Part shown: positions 11,803 through 19,498 of the stretch, piece after piece
Position numbering within the stretch: position 1 is the stretch's first letter
Layout of the letters: every line of letters starts with the position of its first letter
DNA from: Anaerolineales bacterium UBA4826
Lineage (GTDB): Bacteria; Chloroflexota; Anaerolineae; UBA4142
Length of the DNA stretch: 30,743 nt
NCBI GenBank assembly: GCA_002400365.1
Contig: DHFK01000216.1
Coordinates: forward strand, 9,092-39,834
Direction of reading: 5' to 3'
Notes under the pieces: generated by a model
Database searches by the model: none
What the model was told of the DNA's origin: nothing
The model's input: the letters and a program-made list of their open reading frames with translations, nothing else
Position numbers and translations under genes: made by a program

Positions 11803-12926
11803 TGGAACACGAATTCACCGTCCAGATTGTCGAGACGCTTGCCGCGCAGTTCGGCAAGCAAGCCGAAGAAATTTTCGAAAAGAGTCCGTTGCTTCAATAC
11901 TTGAACATCAAGACCAGATCGGCAACGCGTGGATCAAAAGCACGCGCAAGTTTCGCGAACCTCTATGCCGTCTACGTTTTGGTCGAAGATTACCTGAAGC
12001 ATGATTTTGACAGGAGGAAACATTACTCCGACTACGAAGGCGCCAAGTTTACGGATCTTTTCCAACGTCAGAGAGAACTGCCATTTGGAAGCAAACTACA
12101 GAATCATGCGCTCAACAGTCGGATGAACGAAGAGTTCAAAAAGTACTTTCCCCAAGTGGAATATGTTCCTATCCTCAGGAACCTGGGAACCAACCGCTAT
12201 TGGGTGAACGAGAATCTCTTGAAAGTTGCCATCGGGAAGAAGCGCTACAACATTGCGCGGGCAGTTATTGGTATCATTGACAAATACATTCAAGCGAAAC
12301 GAGATGCCTTTGTGAGGTTTATCAAAACATGCGAGCGCCTCAAGAGCGTGGCAACTAAAGACGACCGAGAAGTTGAAGAGTTCATTTTGAGTCTGCTTGC
12401 TCCAAACGTTGATGCGCGGATTTTTGAGATTATCAGCTACGCGATCCTGAAACTCTTTTACCACGATCGGACTGTTTACTTTGGTTTCGATTTGGATAGC
12501 GTCCAAGAGGAACGTCTGAAACTTTACAAGACCGGGCGCACCAACGCCAACGATGGCGGCATTGATTTTGTTATGCGTCCGCTTGGAAGATTCTTCCAAG
12601 TCACAGAGACATTGGACGTGCGCAAGTATATGTTGGACATTGACAAACTCGAACACTATCCCGTCTCTTTTGTCATCAAGTCCGCAGATAACATTGATAC
12701 CCTTCGACAGAAACTGCGAGAAGGCGCAGAACGCCGATACGCTGTTAAAGCAATCGTTGAAAGATTCATGGGTAGTGTTGAGGAGATAATCAATCTCGCG
12801 GTTTTGCAGGAGCGCTTTAGGCAAGCAACGGCGCAAGGGTATTTGCGACATATTCTTGATGAGGTAATTGTCCAAAGCAAAGTGGAATTCAATTACGAAG
12901 AAGACGAAACATCCAGCGAGAGTTGA
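11799..12926 (+). CDS. Putative type II restriction endonuclease partner of the methyltransferase
   Basis: 375 residues. No family name was securely recognised. The case rests on position (4-base overlap with a methyltransferase, shared low GC) and on a C-terminal block around 250-272: NANDGGIDFVM, then LGRFFQVTETLDVRKY. There the acidic residues D-G-G-I-D and E-T-L-D are spaced as expected for a PD-(D/E)xK-like metal centre, though the usual Lys is not obvious. The N-terminal half is helical and basic (SATRGSKARASF, KRYNIARAVIG). The protein ends in an acidic tail. A second in-frame ATG at 11802 may be the real start. An alternative is a non-nuclease DNA-binding partner. Confidence 0.65.
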   Translation: MMEHEFTVQIVETLAAQFGKQAEEIFEKSPLLQYLNIKTRSATRGSKARASFANLYAVYVLVEDYLKHDFDRRKHYSDYEGAKFTDLFQRQRELPFGSKLQNHALNSRMNEEFKKYFPQVEYVPILRNLGTNRYWVNENLLKVAIGKKRYNIARAVIGIIDKYIQAKRDAFVRFIKTCERLKSVATKDDREVEEFILSLLAPNVDARIFEIISYAILKLFYHDRTVYFGFDLDSVQEERLKLYKTGRTNANDGGIDFVMRPLGRFFQVTETLDVRKYMLDIDKLEHYPVSFVIKSADNIDTLRQKLREGAERRYAVKAIVERFMGSVEEIINLAVLQERFRQATAQGYLRHILDEVIVQSKVEFNYEEDETSSES

Positions 12927-12953
12927 TCTGCCCACTGATTACTGGAGGTCCCC

Positions 12954-13580
12954 ATGTCCCAAGTCCACGTCTCCAATCATCCACTCATGCTCCACAAACT
13001 CGCGATGTTGCGCGAGGTAAAAACCAAACCCAAGAAATTCCGCGAACTGATCCGCGAGATTTCAATTTTGCTCGCGTACGAATCCACCGCCGACTTGGCG
13101 TTGCAAGAAATCCCGGTGACGACGCCGCTCACGCAGACCGCGGGCTATGAACTGAAAGAAGGCATCGGCTTGGTGCCGGTCTTGCGCGCCGGACTCGGCA
13201 TGGTCGAAGGATTCTGGGAGATGATGCCCGCCGCCGAAGTGTGGCACATCGGCTTGTATCGCGATCACAAAACGTTCGAGCCGATTCGGTACTATAGCAA
13301 ACTGCCCGTCTCGCCGACGGTCCAGGTTTGCGTCGTGCTCGATCCGATGCTCGCGACGGGCGGCACGGCGGTCGAAGCCGTGCAGATGCTGAAGAACTGG
13401 GGCGCGCAGAAGATCAAGTACGTCGGACTCATCGGCGCGCCGGAGGGCATCAAACGCTTGCAGGACGCGCATCCCGACGTGGACATTTATCTCGCCGCGA
13501 TAGACGATCACCTGAACGAGCACGCGTACATCGTGCCGGGGTTGGGGGACGCGGGGGACCGCCAATTCGGGACAGGCTAG
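12954..13580 (+). CDS. upp: Uracil phosphoribosyltransferase
   Basis: 208 residues, the usual length. It converts uracil plus PRPP to UMP in pyrimidine salvage. The PRPP-binding loop VVLDPMLATGGTA (about 126-138) and the uracil-binding C-terminal VPGLGDAGDRQFGT are intact, as is the N-terminal HPL-LHKLAMLR signature. ATG 12954 is preceded by GGAGGT (about 12943-12948). It follows the restriction gene by 27 bases on the same strand, but high-GC codon use returns here, so the restriction-modification pair looks inserted between gyrA and upp. Confidence 0.95.
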   Translation: MSQVHVSNHPLMLHKLAMLREVKTKPKKFRELIREISILLAYESTADLALQEIPVTTPLTQTAGYELKEGIGLVPVLRAGLGMVEGFWEMMPAAEVWHIGLYRDHKTFEPIRYYSKLPVSPTVQVCVVLDPMLATGGTAVEAVQMLKNWGAQKIKYVGLIGAPEGIKRLQDAHPDVDIYLAAIDDHLNEHAYIVPGLGDAGDRQFGTG

Positions 13581-13615
13581 GCATCTACTCAGTCTAGTGT
13601 TCTGACAGAAAAATC

Positions 13616-13699
13616 TTGCCGGGGTGGGAGGGCAGCCGCGCTGCCCGTGACGCCCATCCTTCGGCTAACGCTCAGGACGGCTGGACTGCTACCCGGCAA
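13616..13699. repeat. Nested inverted-repeat element after upp
   Basis: An outer inverted repeat TTGCCGGG (13616-13623) / CCCGGCAA (13692-13699) encloses a strong inner hairpin GGGCAGC (13630-13636) / GCTGCCC (13640-13646). There is no T-tract after the inner stem. It may act as an RNA stabiliser or terminator for upp, or be a small dispersed element; only one copy was seen in this window. Confidence 0.5.
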
Positions 13700-13705
13700 A
13701 ACTAA

Positions 13706-14017
13706 ATTGATGAACTACTGGTCGGCCTGCCGATGGCAGTATTCAGCGGTTGTCTTTCTGTTGACGAAAGCGAGATTGTGATAGCGAACTGGCTCGGCAG
13801 CCAGAATCACAACTGGGGGCGTGAAGCACACCGACCTCTGTGCGTGGGGACAAGCGGAGCGTTCCGCTATTTCGAGTGGGATTTTCGACCGGAGACGCAG
13901 GAGGGCTTTCGTGAATCCAATTTGCCCGCTGGAGACATCAACCTCGACATCCACGCGCGCGCCGTCGAGACCGACGACTGCGCAACTGCTGACTTGGCAT
14001 GGGCCAGGTCTCCATGA
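13706..14017 (+). pseudogene. Decayed CrtC/AttH (hydroxyneurosporene synthase / tocopherol cyclase-like) gene
   Basis: No intact gene fills 13581-14035. One frame reads LPMAVFSGCLSVDE, then NWLGSQNHNWG. A +1 shift at about 13820 continues as VKHTDLCAWGQ. Back in the first frame GAFRYFEWDFRPET follows. The pieces SQNHNWG-xx-HTD-x-x-AWGQ and YFxWDF are typical of the lipocalin-like CrtC/AttH/tocopherol-cyclase superfamily and occur in the right order, but with frameshifts and with the segment between them far too short. I infer a relic with frameshift and internal deletion. There is no start codon with a ribosome site and no 5' half. Confidence 0.5.
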
Positions 14018-14035
14018 ACCAGAATATGGAACGCG

Positions 14036-14500
14036 CTAGGTCGGACTGGTCGTCGGCGGCGGCGCGGAAACCGGCGCGCCGCAGTACGGGCAGATGTTCC
14101 AGCGTAAACTCGTGATGCGGTGGCACGTGTCGCAGCGGCGCTTGAGTCGCGTGTGACAATTCGGACAGAACAGGAAATCGGGGTGAACCTGGCGCTGACA
14201 CGCCGGGCATGCCTGCTTCTCCTCGATGTCTTGCAGCAGCGCTTCCTCAGCCAGTTCCCGTTCGTACTGCGCTGCGAGCGTCTCGCGCGGGCGCAGTAAA
14301 AAATAGAGCAGAATACCGGGCACGTTGAAAAAGATAACCAACAGCACCGACAGCAGTTGCGTGAATACCTGGCGCGAGCGCGCCCGCACATCGCGAAACG
14401 TCCAGATGACCAGCCCGATCCACACGGCGACAAAGTACACGCCGAAGAATGCGCCGACCAATTGCAGGACAGTGACGAGTCCGCCGAGATCAAAAGGCAT
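14036..14500 (-). CDS. Membrane protein with double zinc ribbon
   Basis: 154 residues, ATG at 14500-14498 with GGGAG just upstream. Two hydrophobic helices (about 8-34 and 46-68) precede a charged helix (RPRETLAAQYERELAEEALL). Four CxxC knuckles follow: CPAC, CPNC, CDTC and CPYC, i.e. two zinc ribbons. A Pro/Thr-rich tail ends the protein. The cytoplasmic zinc-ribbon part may bind proteins or nucleic acid; the function is unknown. It is divergently transcribed from the DUF151 gene, and both have clear promoters in a 159-base gap. Confidence 0.8.
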   Translation of the reverse strand: MPFDLGGLVTVLQLVGAFFGVYFVAVWIGLVIWTFRDVRARSRQVFTQLLSVLLVIFFNVPGILLYFLLRPRETLAAQYERELAEEALLQDIEEKQACPACQRQVHPDFLFCPNCHTRLKRRCDTCHRITSLRWNICPYCGAPVSAPPPTTSPT

Positions 14501-14527
14501 TCTAGTCTCCCTGGTTAAAGTGCGGCT

Positions 14528-14556
14528 ATTATAGCATCATCCGCAAAATCGCACAA
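14528..14556 (-). promoter_or_regulatory. Promoter of the zinc-ribbon gene
   Basis: Minus strand: TTGTGC (plus 14556-14551), 17 bases, TATAAT (plus 14533-14528). The leader is about 20 bases. Confidence 0.55.
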
Positions 14557-14569
14557 AGCGGCGGGCGTG

Positions 14570-14598
14570 TTGTCTCGCGCGGCGGGTTGTGGTATAAT
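14570..14598 (+). promoter_or_regulatory. Promoter of the DUF151 gene (extended -10)
   Basis: TTGTCT (14570-14575), 17 bases, TATAAT (14593-14598) preceded by TGG. It sits back to back with the opposite promoter; the -35 boxes are 13 bases apart. Confidence 0.65.
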
Positions 14599-14659
14599 GG
14601 AAACCAGTGAGACAGAAGGCAGTGCGCGCGTTGTGTGTCTCTGGATCGGAGGATGTCAC

Positions 14660-15184
14660 GTGGAGCCCAATCTAATCCGGGTTTCGATAGATAGTATTCG
14701 GGTGAGTCTGATTTCGCCGCATCGCATCGTCGTGCTCAAGGACGACGGCGATCGCTTTTTGCCGATCTGGATCGGACCGTTCGAAGCCGACGCCATCCGC
14801 ATCGCCCTGGAAGGCAACCAGGTCGCGCGCCCGCTCACGCACGATCTGCTCAAAGCCCTGATGCATCAAGTCGGCGGCAAGCCGGTTCAGATCGTCGTCA
14901 CCGATTTGCGCGACGATACGTTCTATGCCAGAATCGTCATCGAATTGAATGGACGCCAAATTGACCTCGACTCGCGTCCCAGCGACGCGATCGCAATGGC
15001 GGTGCGCCTGGATGTGCCGATTCTCGTTGACGCGACGGTGATGAAAAAAGCCTCCATCCGGCCCAGCCCGGACACGGAGAGCGCGTCGAAAGAAGAAGCC
15101 GAGAAACTGGATGTGTACCGCGATCTCCTCCAAGACCTCGACCTGGACGGACTAGGCAAAGGCGAGACGCCGAAAGAAGAGTAA
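14660..15184 (+). CDS. Bifunctional nuclease family protein (DUF151)
   Basis: 174 residues from GTG at 14660 (VEPNLIRVSIDSIRVSL). This start is chosen because GGAGG lies 7 bases upstream (14648-14652) and homologues begin here; an earlier in-frame ATG lies too close to the -10 box. Family landmarks: VVLKDDGDRFLPIWIGPFEA, ARPLTHDLLKALM, and IDLDSRPSDAIAMAVRL. DUF151 proteins such as plant BFN have been reported to cleave DNA/RNA; the bacterial role is unclear. The C-terminus is an acidic extension (TESASKEEAEKLD...). It ends 46 bases before dnaB, with a hairpin between them. Confidence 0.85.
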   Translation: MEPNLIRVSIDSIRVSLISPHRIVVLKDDGDRFLPIWIGPFEADAIRIALEGNQVARPLTHDLLKALMHQVGGKPVQIVVTDLRDDTFYARIVIELNGRQIDLDSRPSDAIAMAVRLDVPILVDATVMKKASIRPSPDTESASKEEAEKLDVYRDLLQDLDLDGLGKGETPKEE

Positions 15185-15189
15185 CTCGA

Positions 15190-15220
15190 AATTCCCGGCA
15201 CCGGTTGTCGGGAATTATTT
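15190..15220 (+). terminator. Hairpin with T-run between DUF151 gene and dnaB
   Basis: AATTCCCG (15190-15197) / CGGGAATT (15209-15216) with an 11-base loop, followed by ATTTT. It is a plausible weak intrinsic terminator or attenuator in front of dnaB. No separate dnaB promoter was found, so read-through is likely. Confidence 0.6.
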
Positions 15221-15230
15221 TCAGTGGGCA

Positions 15231-16622
15231 ATGGATATTGAAACGACTGCCGCGCCCAACAAGATCGCGCCAAGCAATACCGAAGCCGAACAGGCGGTGC
15301 TGGGCGCGTTGTTGATTGACCCGGACGCGATCATCAAGGTTGCGCCGATCATCCGCGCTGAGGATTTTTACCTCGAAAAGCACGCGTGGATTTACGACGC
15401 CATCTTCGCGCTGCACGAACGCCGCGAGCCGATTGATTTCCTTACCGTCGTCGCGGAATTGGAGCGGCGCGGCAAACTGAACGACGTCGGCGGCGCGGCG
15501 TACATCACCGCGCTCATCAACGCCGTGCCTTCGGCGATCCACGTCGAGACGTACGCCCACCTCGTCGAACGCCTCTCGACGCAGCGGCGGCTCATCTCCG
15601 CCGCCGGCGACATCGCGGGCATCGCGTACGATTCCCCCGAAGACATTGACACGACGATTGACCGCGCCGAGGAGATCATTTTCGCGGTCGCGCAGCGGCG
15701 GATGACCCGCGACATGATCCCGATTCGCGTCGCGGTGGATCAGTTCATTGACCACCTGGACTATGTGCAGAAACACCAGGGCGAAATCCTGGGCGTGGCA
15801 ACCGGCTTTAGCGATCTGGACCGACTGCTCGGCGGCTTTCAGCCCTCCGACCTGATTATCGTCGCCGGGCGACCGGGTTGCGGCAAGACGTCGTTTGCCC
15901 TGTCCATCATGCAGTACGCGGCGATGGAGAAACACAAGCGCGTCGCGTTGTTCAGTCTCGAAATGTCCGCCGAGCAATTGGTGCAGCGCCTGGTCGCCAG
16001 CATGGGCGAACTCGACTCGCAGAATCTGCGCCTCGGCAAGATCGGCGACGCGGACTATCCCCGGCTCGTCAAAGCCACCGGCGAATTGTCCGAGACCGCC
16101 ATCTTTATTGACGACAGCGCGGCGATCACGCCGATCGAAATCCGCGCCAAAGCGCGTCGGCTGCAAAGCGAGCACGGCTTGGACCTGATCATCATTGACT
16201 ATTTGCAATTGATGACGATTCGCGGACGGGTCGAAAATCGTGTGCAAGAAGTCTCGCAAATGTCGCGCCAGTTGAAGGAACTCGCGCGTGAATTGCGCGT
16301 GCCGGTCGTCGCGCTCTCCCAACTCTCGCGCGCGGTCGAATCGCGGCAGGACCATCGCCCGCAGTTGGCGGACCTACGCGAGTCGGGTAGCATCGAGCAA
16401 GACGCGGACGTCGTGATCTTTATCTTTCGCGAAAAGACGTACTACCCCACGCTGGAAAAATGGCAGGAGACACATCACAACAAGCCGTATCCAGAGAACA
16501 TCGCGGAAATCATCGTGGCAAAGCATCGCCACGGACCGATCAAAGACATCCAGTTGTATTTTGCCGAAGACCAAGCCACGTTCCGCAACCTGGTCGTTGA
16601 TCCGCGCGGCAAGGCGTTGTGA
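15231..16622 (+). CDS. dnaB: Replicative DNA helicase DnaB
   Basis: 463 residues, standard length. The N-terminal domain (NTEAEQAVLGALLID at 16-30; AYITALINAVPSA) joins a RecA-like domain with Walker A GRPGCGKT at 213-220. FSLEMSAEQLVQRL and the Walker B LIIIDYLQLM follow, then LKELARELRVPVVALSQLSR and ADLRESGSIEQDADVV. The hexamer unwinds DNA at the fork. There is no intein. The start ATG at 15231 has only a weak GTGGGC upstream. It stops one base before the DnaD-like gene, making a helicase plus loader operon. Confidence 0.96.
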   Translation: MDIETTAAPNKIAPSNTEAEQAVLGALLIDPDAIIKVAPIIRAEDFYLEKHAWIYDAIFALHERREPIDFLTVVAELERRGKLNDVGGAAYITALINAVPSAIHVETYAHLVERLSTQRRLISAAGDIAGIAYDSPEDIDTTIDRAEEIIFAVAQRRMTRDMIPIRVAVDQFIDHLDYVQKHQGEILGVATGFSDLDRLLGGFQPSDLIIVAGRPGCGKTSFALSIMQYAAMEKHKRVALFSLEMSAEQLVQRLVASMGELDSQNLRLGKIGDADYPRLVKATGELSETAIFIDDSAAITPIEIRAKARRLQSEHGLDLIIIDYLQLMTIRGRVENRVQEVSQMSRQLKELARELRVPVVALSQLSRAVESRQDHRPQLADLRESGSIEQDADVVIFIFREKTYYPTLEKWQETHHNKPYPENIAEIIVAKHRHGPIKDIQLYFAEDQATFRNLVVDPRGKAL

Positions 16623-16623
16623 C

Positions 16624-17304
16624 ATGAAACTCTTTTCCGGTTTTGCCACTGGCAGAGTTGAGGTCACCCCGCTGCCGAATCAGTTCTTTAGCGAATTGCT
16701 GCCGGCGATTGACGACCTGGCGGAATTAAAGGTGACGCTGCACATGCTTTGGCTTTCGGCGCACAGCAAAGCGGTCTACGCCCGCGCGAGCGATCTGCGC
16801 GCCGACCGCACGCTGATGCAATCGCTCGCGGCAACGGACGACGCGCCAGCGCAAGCGCTTGAGCGCGCGCTAGATTCGGCGACCCAGCGCGGCGCGCTCT
16901 TGCGCTTGAACATCCCCGCCGATGGCGAAACCGCCGGCGACGATTTGTATTTCCTAAACACCGAGCCAGGTCGCCGCGCCATCGAGAAGATGCAATCCAC
17001 CGGGATACCGCGCAGTCAACCTGGCGAGCCGGTCGCCATAGCCGAGCGCCCGAATATCTTTGCGCTGTACGAAAAGAACATCGGCCTGCTCACGCCGATG
17101 CTTGCCGAAGAACTCAAGGACGCGGAACAGCAATACCCCGCCGAGTGGATCGCCGAAGCGATCAAGATCGCGGTCGAAAACAACAAGCGGAGTTGGAGTT
17201 ACGCGCGCAGGATTCTCGAGCGCTGGAAAACGGAAGGACGCGCGGACAAGTCGAAGAGCAAGTCGTGGTACGGCGATAAATATGGCAAATTCGTCAAACG
17301 CTAA
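16624..17304 (+). CDS. DnaD-like replication protein
   Basis: 226 residues from ATG 16624, one base after dnaB. The N-terminal part (about 1-135) is winged-helix-like (FFSELLPAIDDLAELKVTL; YFLNTEPGRRAIEKM). The C-terminal region 143-205 (NIFALYEKNIGLLTPMLAEE, then WIAEAIKIAVENNKRSWSY) matches the DnaD/DnaB2 domain that remodels DNA and helps load the helicase in Firmicutes. A basic tail (KSKSKSWYGDKYGKFVKR) could bind DNA. Its end overlaps the loader gene by 23 bases, suggesting coupled synthesis. Confidence 0.85.
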   Translation: MKLFSGFATGRVEVTPLPNQFFSELLPAIDDLAELKVTLHMLWLSAHSKAVYARASDLRADRTLMQSLAATDDAPAQALERALDSATQRGALLRLNIPADGETAGDDLYFLNTEPGRRAIEKMQSTGIPRSQPGEPVAIAERPNIFALYEKNIGLLTPMLAEELKDAEQQYPAEWIAEAIKIAVENNKRSWSYARRILERWKTEGRADKSKSKSWYGDKYGKFVKR

Positions 17305-18625
17305 TTTCCCTTGCCCCATTTGCGGCGGAACCGGTTTTCTGCGCCGCGACGTGCCCATAGATCATCCGGACTTTGGGCGCGCGGTGCCGTGCGAATGTAA
17401 ACTGCGCGAGACCCAGCACGCCAGTGTGGAGGCGCTGCGGGACGCCAGCGGACTGGTGCACCTGGCGCAAATGACCTTTGCGTCGTTTCGCGCGGACGGA
17501 ATCGGCATGAACCCAGGCAAGCGCAAGAACCTGCACGACGCCTACGACGCCGCGCGCCAGTTTGCCCAGGACGCGCGCGGCTGGCTGGTGCTCAAGGGGG
17601 GCTATGGCTGCGGCAAAACGCACCTCGCCGCCGCGATCGCGAACGACCGGCTGGCGCGCGGCGAGCCAGTGCTGTTCGTCGTCGTCCCGGATTTGCTCGA
17701 CCACCTGCGCGCGACCTTTGCGCCGGCGAGCCGCGTCACGTACGACGAGCGCTTTGAAATGGTGCGCGCGACGCCGTTTCTAATTCTCGACGATCTGGGC
17801 GCGCAGACGACGACCGCGTGGGCGCTGGAGAAACTTTTCCAACTGTTCAACTATCGCTACAACGCGCAACTGCCGACGGTCGTGACGACGAATCGGGAGT
17901 TGGAGGAAATTGACCCGCGCGTGCGTTCGCGCCTCGCCGACACGACCTTTTGCAAAATCGTGACGATTCTCGCGCCCGATTTTCGGCAGGGCGGGACCGA
18001 TGCGACCGCCGCGAGCGCGTCGAACCTTGCCTTGTACAACGAAATGACGTTTGAGAAATTCGATTTGCGCGGGGACGAGTTGGTCGCCAACGAGCGCGCG
18101 AACTTGCGCCGCGTGTTCAACACCGCCAAAGATTACGCCGAGCGTCCGCAAGGGTTCATCGTTTTCACCGGCGACTATGGCTGCGGCAAAACGCACCTCG
18201 CCGCCGCGATCGCGAACGCGATCGTCCAGCGCGGCAATGCGGTGACGTTCGTCGTCGTGCCCGACTTGCTGGACCATCTGCGCGCCGCGTTCGCGCCGGG
18301 CAGCGTGACCTCGTACGATCAGCGCTTCGAGGAAACGCGCAGCGCGCCCTTTCTCGTGCTCGACGATCTCGGCATCGAAAACGCGACGTCGTGGGCACGC
18401 GAAAAGTTGTTTCAGATCATTGACTATCGCTACGTCGCGCGCCTGCCCACGGCGATCACGATTCACCGCGAAGCCGAAATTGATCCGCGCATCCAATCGC
18501 GCATTTTCGATTTGGCGCGTGCGTCGGTCAACGAAATCCTCGCGCCCAGTTATCGCACGACGCATCGCCGCGCACAAGCCAAGCCGGAAGGTGGTTATCG
18601 CAAGACGCGCTCAGCCAATCGTTGA
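17282..18625 (+). CDS. Tandem double-AAA+ DnaI/DnaC-type helicase loader
   Basis: 447 residues from ATG 17282, inside the end of the dnaD-like gene. N-terminal zinc knuckle: C11, C14, C37 and C39 (CPICGGTGF...CECK), as in DnaI. Two complete DnaC-type ATPase domains follow. Domain 1: Walker A K112 in GGYGCGKTHL, Walker B FLILDDLGA (166-174), sensor VTTNRE, and an R-rich finger region PRVRSRL. Domain 2: K303 in DYGCGKTHL, FLVLDDLGI, ITIHRE and PRIQSRI. Normal loaders have one ATPase and 250-330 residues. A 44-base stretch is identical between copies (17602-17645 and 18175-18218; offset 191 codons). In domain 2 the sensor-1 Asn is His395. It probably loads the DnaB encoded upstream. Confidence 0.88.
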   Translation: MANSSNANFPCPICGGTGFLRRDVPIDHPDFGRAVPCECKLRETQHASVEALRDASGLVHLAQMTFASFRADGIGMNPGKRKNLHDAYDAARQFAQDARGWLVLKGGYGCGKTHLAAAIANDRLARGEPVLFVVVPDLLDHLRATFAPASRVTYDERFEMVRATPFLILDDLGAQTTTAWALEKLFQLFNYRYNAQLPTVVTTNRELEEIDPRVRSRLADTTFCKIVTILAPDFRQGGTDATAASASNLALYNEMTFEKFDLRGDELVANERANLRRVFNTAKDYAERPQGFIVFTGDYGCGKTHLAAAIANAIVQRGNAVTFVVVPDLLDHLRAAFAPGSVTSYDQRFEETRSAPFLVLDDLGIENATSWAREKLFQIIDYRYVARLPTAITIHREAEIDPRIQSRIFDLARASVNEILAPSYRTTHRRAQAKPEGGYRKTRSANR

Positions 18626-18672
18626 ACGACCCTCCGACCGTACGATGACCGGACACCCGACTCCCTCGCTTT

Positions 18673-18700
18673 TTGCCTCTCGCCGGCTTTGTGGTATAAT
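18673..18700 (+). promoter_or_regulatory. Promoter of the 18769 lipoprotein
   Basis: TTGCCT (18673-18678), 16 bases, TATAAT (18695-18700) preceded by TGG. AGGAG (18753-18757) is the ribosome site for the ATG at 18769. Confidence 0.6.
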
Positions 18701-18768
18701 CCACGCCGAACCAACCCGTGGAACCGCCGCTGTTTCCGCATCTCAGTTTCCCAGGAGAATGAATACGA

Positions 18769-19425
18769 ATGCAAGTTAAACCTCGAGGCGCGCGTCTGGC
18801 GTTCGCCGTGTTGCTTTTCGCCGGCGCGCTGGCTTGCCGTGTGACCGATACCCTCATCGCGCAGGCAACGCCGATCCCCACGCGCACACCTCGACCGACT
18901 TTTACGCCGATACCGCCGCCGACCCTAACGCCTGTACCTCCACCGACTGTACCTCCACGACCGTCACCAACTCCAAAGCCTCCGACTCTTCGCCCAACCA
19001 CCGCGCCGACCAAGCGACCTCCGACACAACCGCCGGCGACCTTGCCACCTCCACCGCCCCAGCCAACTGTGTTTCCCTGGACGTATCACGCGAATCCAGC
19101 GACATGCGCTCACGCCGGGGACACCTACATCAAAGGCGCGGTCTATAATGACAAGAACGATCCCAACAGTAAGACACCAGGGATGCACGTAGCCATGGGC
19201 GGCGCGGACGGGACGACGGTCTATGACAAGGTGAGGACAGATGACAATGGCGAATACACATTCATCTTGCAGACAGGTGGCGCTAGAAAAGGCACCTATT
19301 ACGTTTGGGTGATGGACGGATCGGGCAAGCGCATTTCTGAAGTTGGCGGGCCGATCACTGTGAACGGTCTAGGGCCTGACACCCCTGGCGCTTGCTGGGC
19401 TGGCTCGGTAGATTTCTGGAAATAG
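18769..19425 (+). CDS. Lipoprotein with Pro/Thr linker and small beta domain
   Basis: 218 residues. Signal peptide with lipobox ALAC (Cys23), then a Pro/Thr linker of about 70 residues, then a ~115-residue C-terminal domain. That domain has two Cys near its ends (TCAHAGD and GACWAGSVDF) that could form a disulfide. The core GAVYNDKND, then GMHVAMGGADGT, TDDNGEYTF and GTYYVWVMDGSG resembles carboxypeptidase-regulatory/SdrD-like beta sandwiches. It is related to the protein at 20069-20752. It is likely anchored to the outer face of the membrane and carries no catalytic motif. It was chosen as coding for its promoter, ribosome site and signal peptide. Confidence 0.78.
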   Translation: MQVKPRGARLAFAVLLFAGALACRVTDTLIAQATPIPTRTPRPTFTPIPPPTLTPVPPPTVPPRPSPTPKPPTLRPTTAPTKRPPTQPPATLPPPPPQPTVFPWTYHANPATCAHAGDTYIKGAVYNDKNDPNSKTPGMHVAMGGADGTTVYDKVRTDDNGEYTFILQTGGARKGTYYVWVMDGSGKRISEVGGPITVNGLGPDTPGACWAGSVDFWK

Positions 19426-19431
19426 CAACCT

Positions 19432-19445
19432 AACCTTGCGAAGGT
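19432..19445. repeat. Short palindrome AACCTTGCGAAGGT, copy 1
   Basis: Sits 7 bases after a lipoprotein stop codon; ACCTTGCGAAGGT is a hairpin with a GCG loop. The same sequence recurs at 21536-21550, suggesting a small dispersed repeat or terminator family. Confidence 0.5.
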
Positions 19446-19498
19446 CCATTCTGAAGAGTCGAAACCTGGGCAAGGCGCTAGTTCTCGGAGGCTCGCCG

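Noticed and set aside
13581..14035. tRNA or small RNA in the gene-poor gap after upp
   Set aside because: No cloverleaf or known RNA motif found; the inverted repeats and protein-like fragments explain most of it.
14937..16355. 472-codon open frame antisense to dnaB and the DUF151 gene
   Set aside because: It is the high-GC mirror of two certain genes, Arg/Asp/His-rich and without any family motif.
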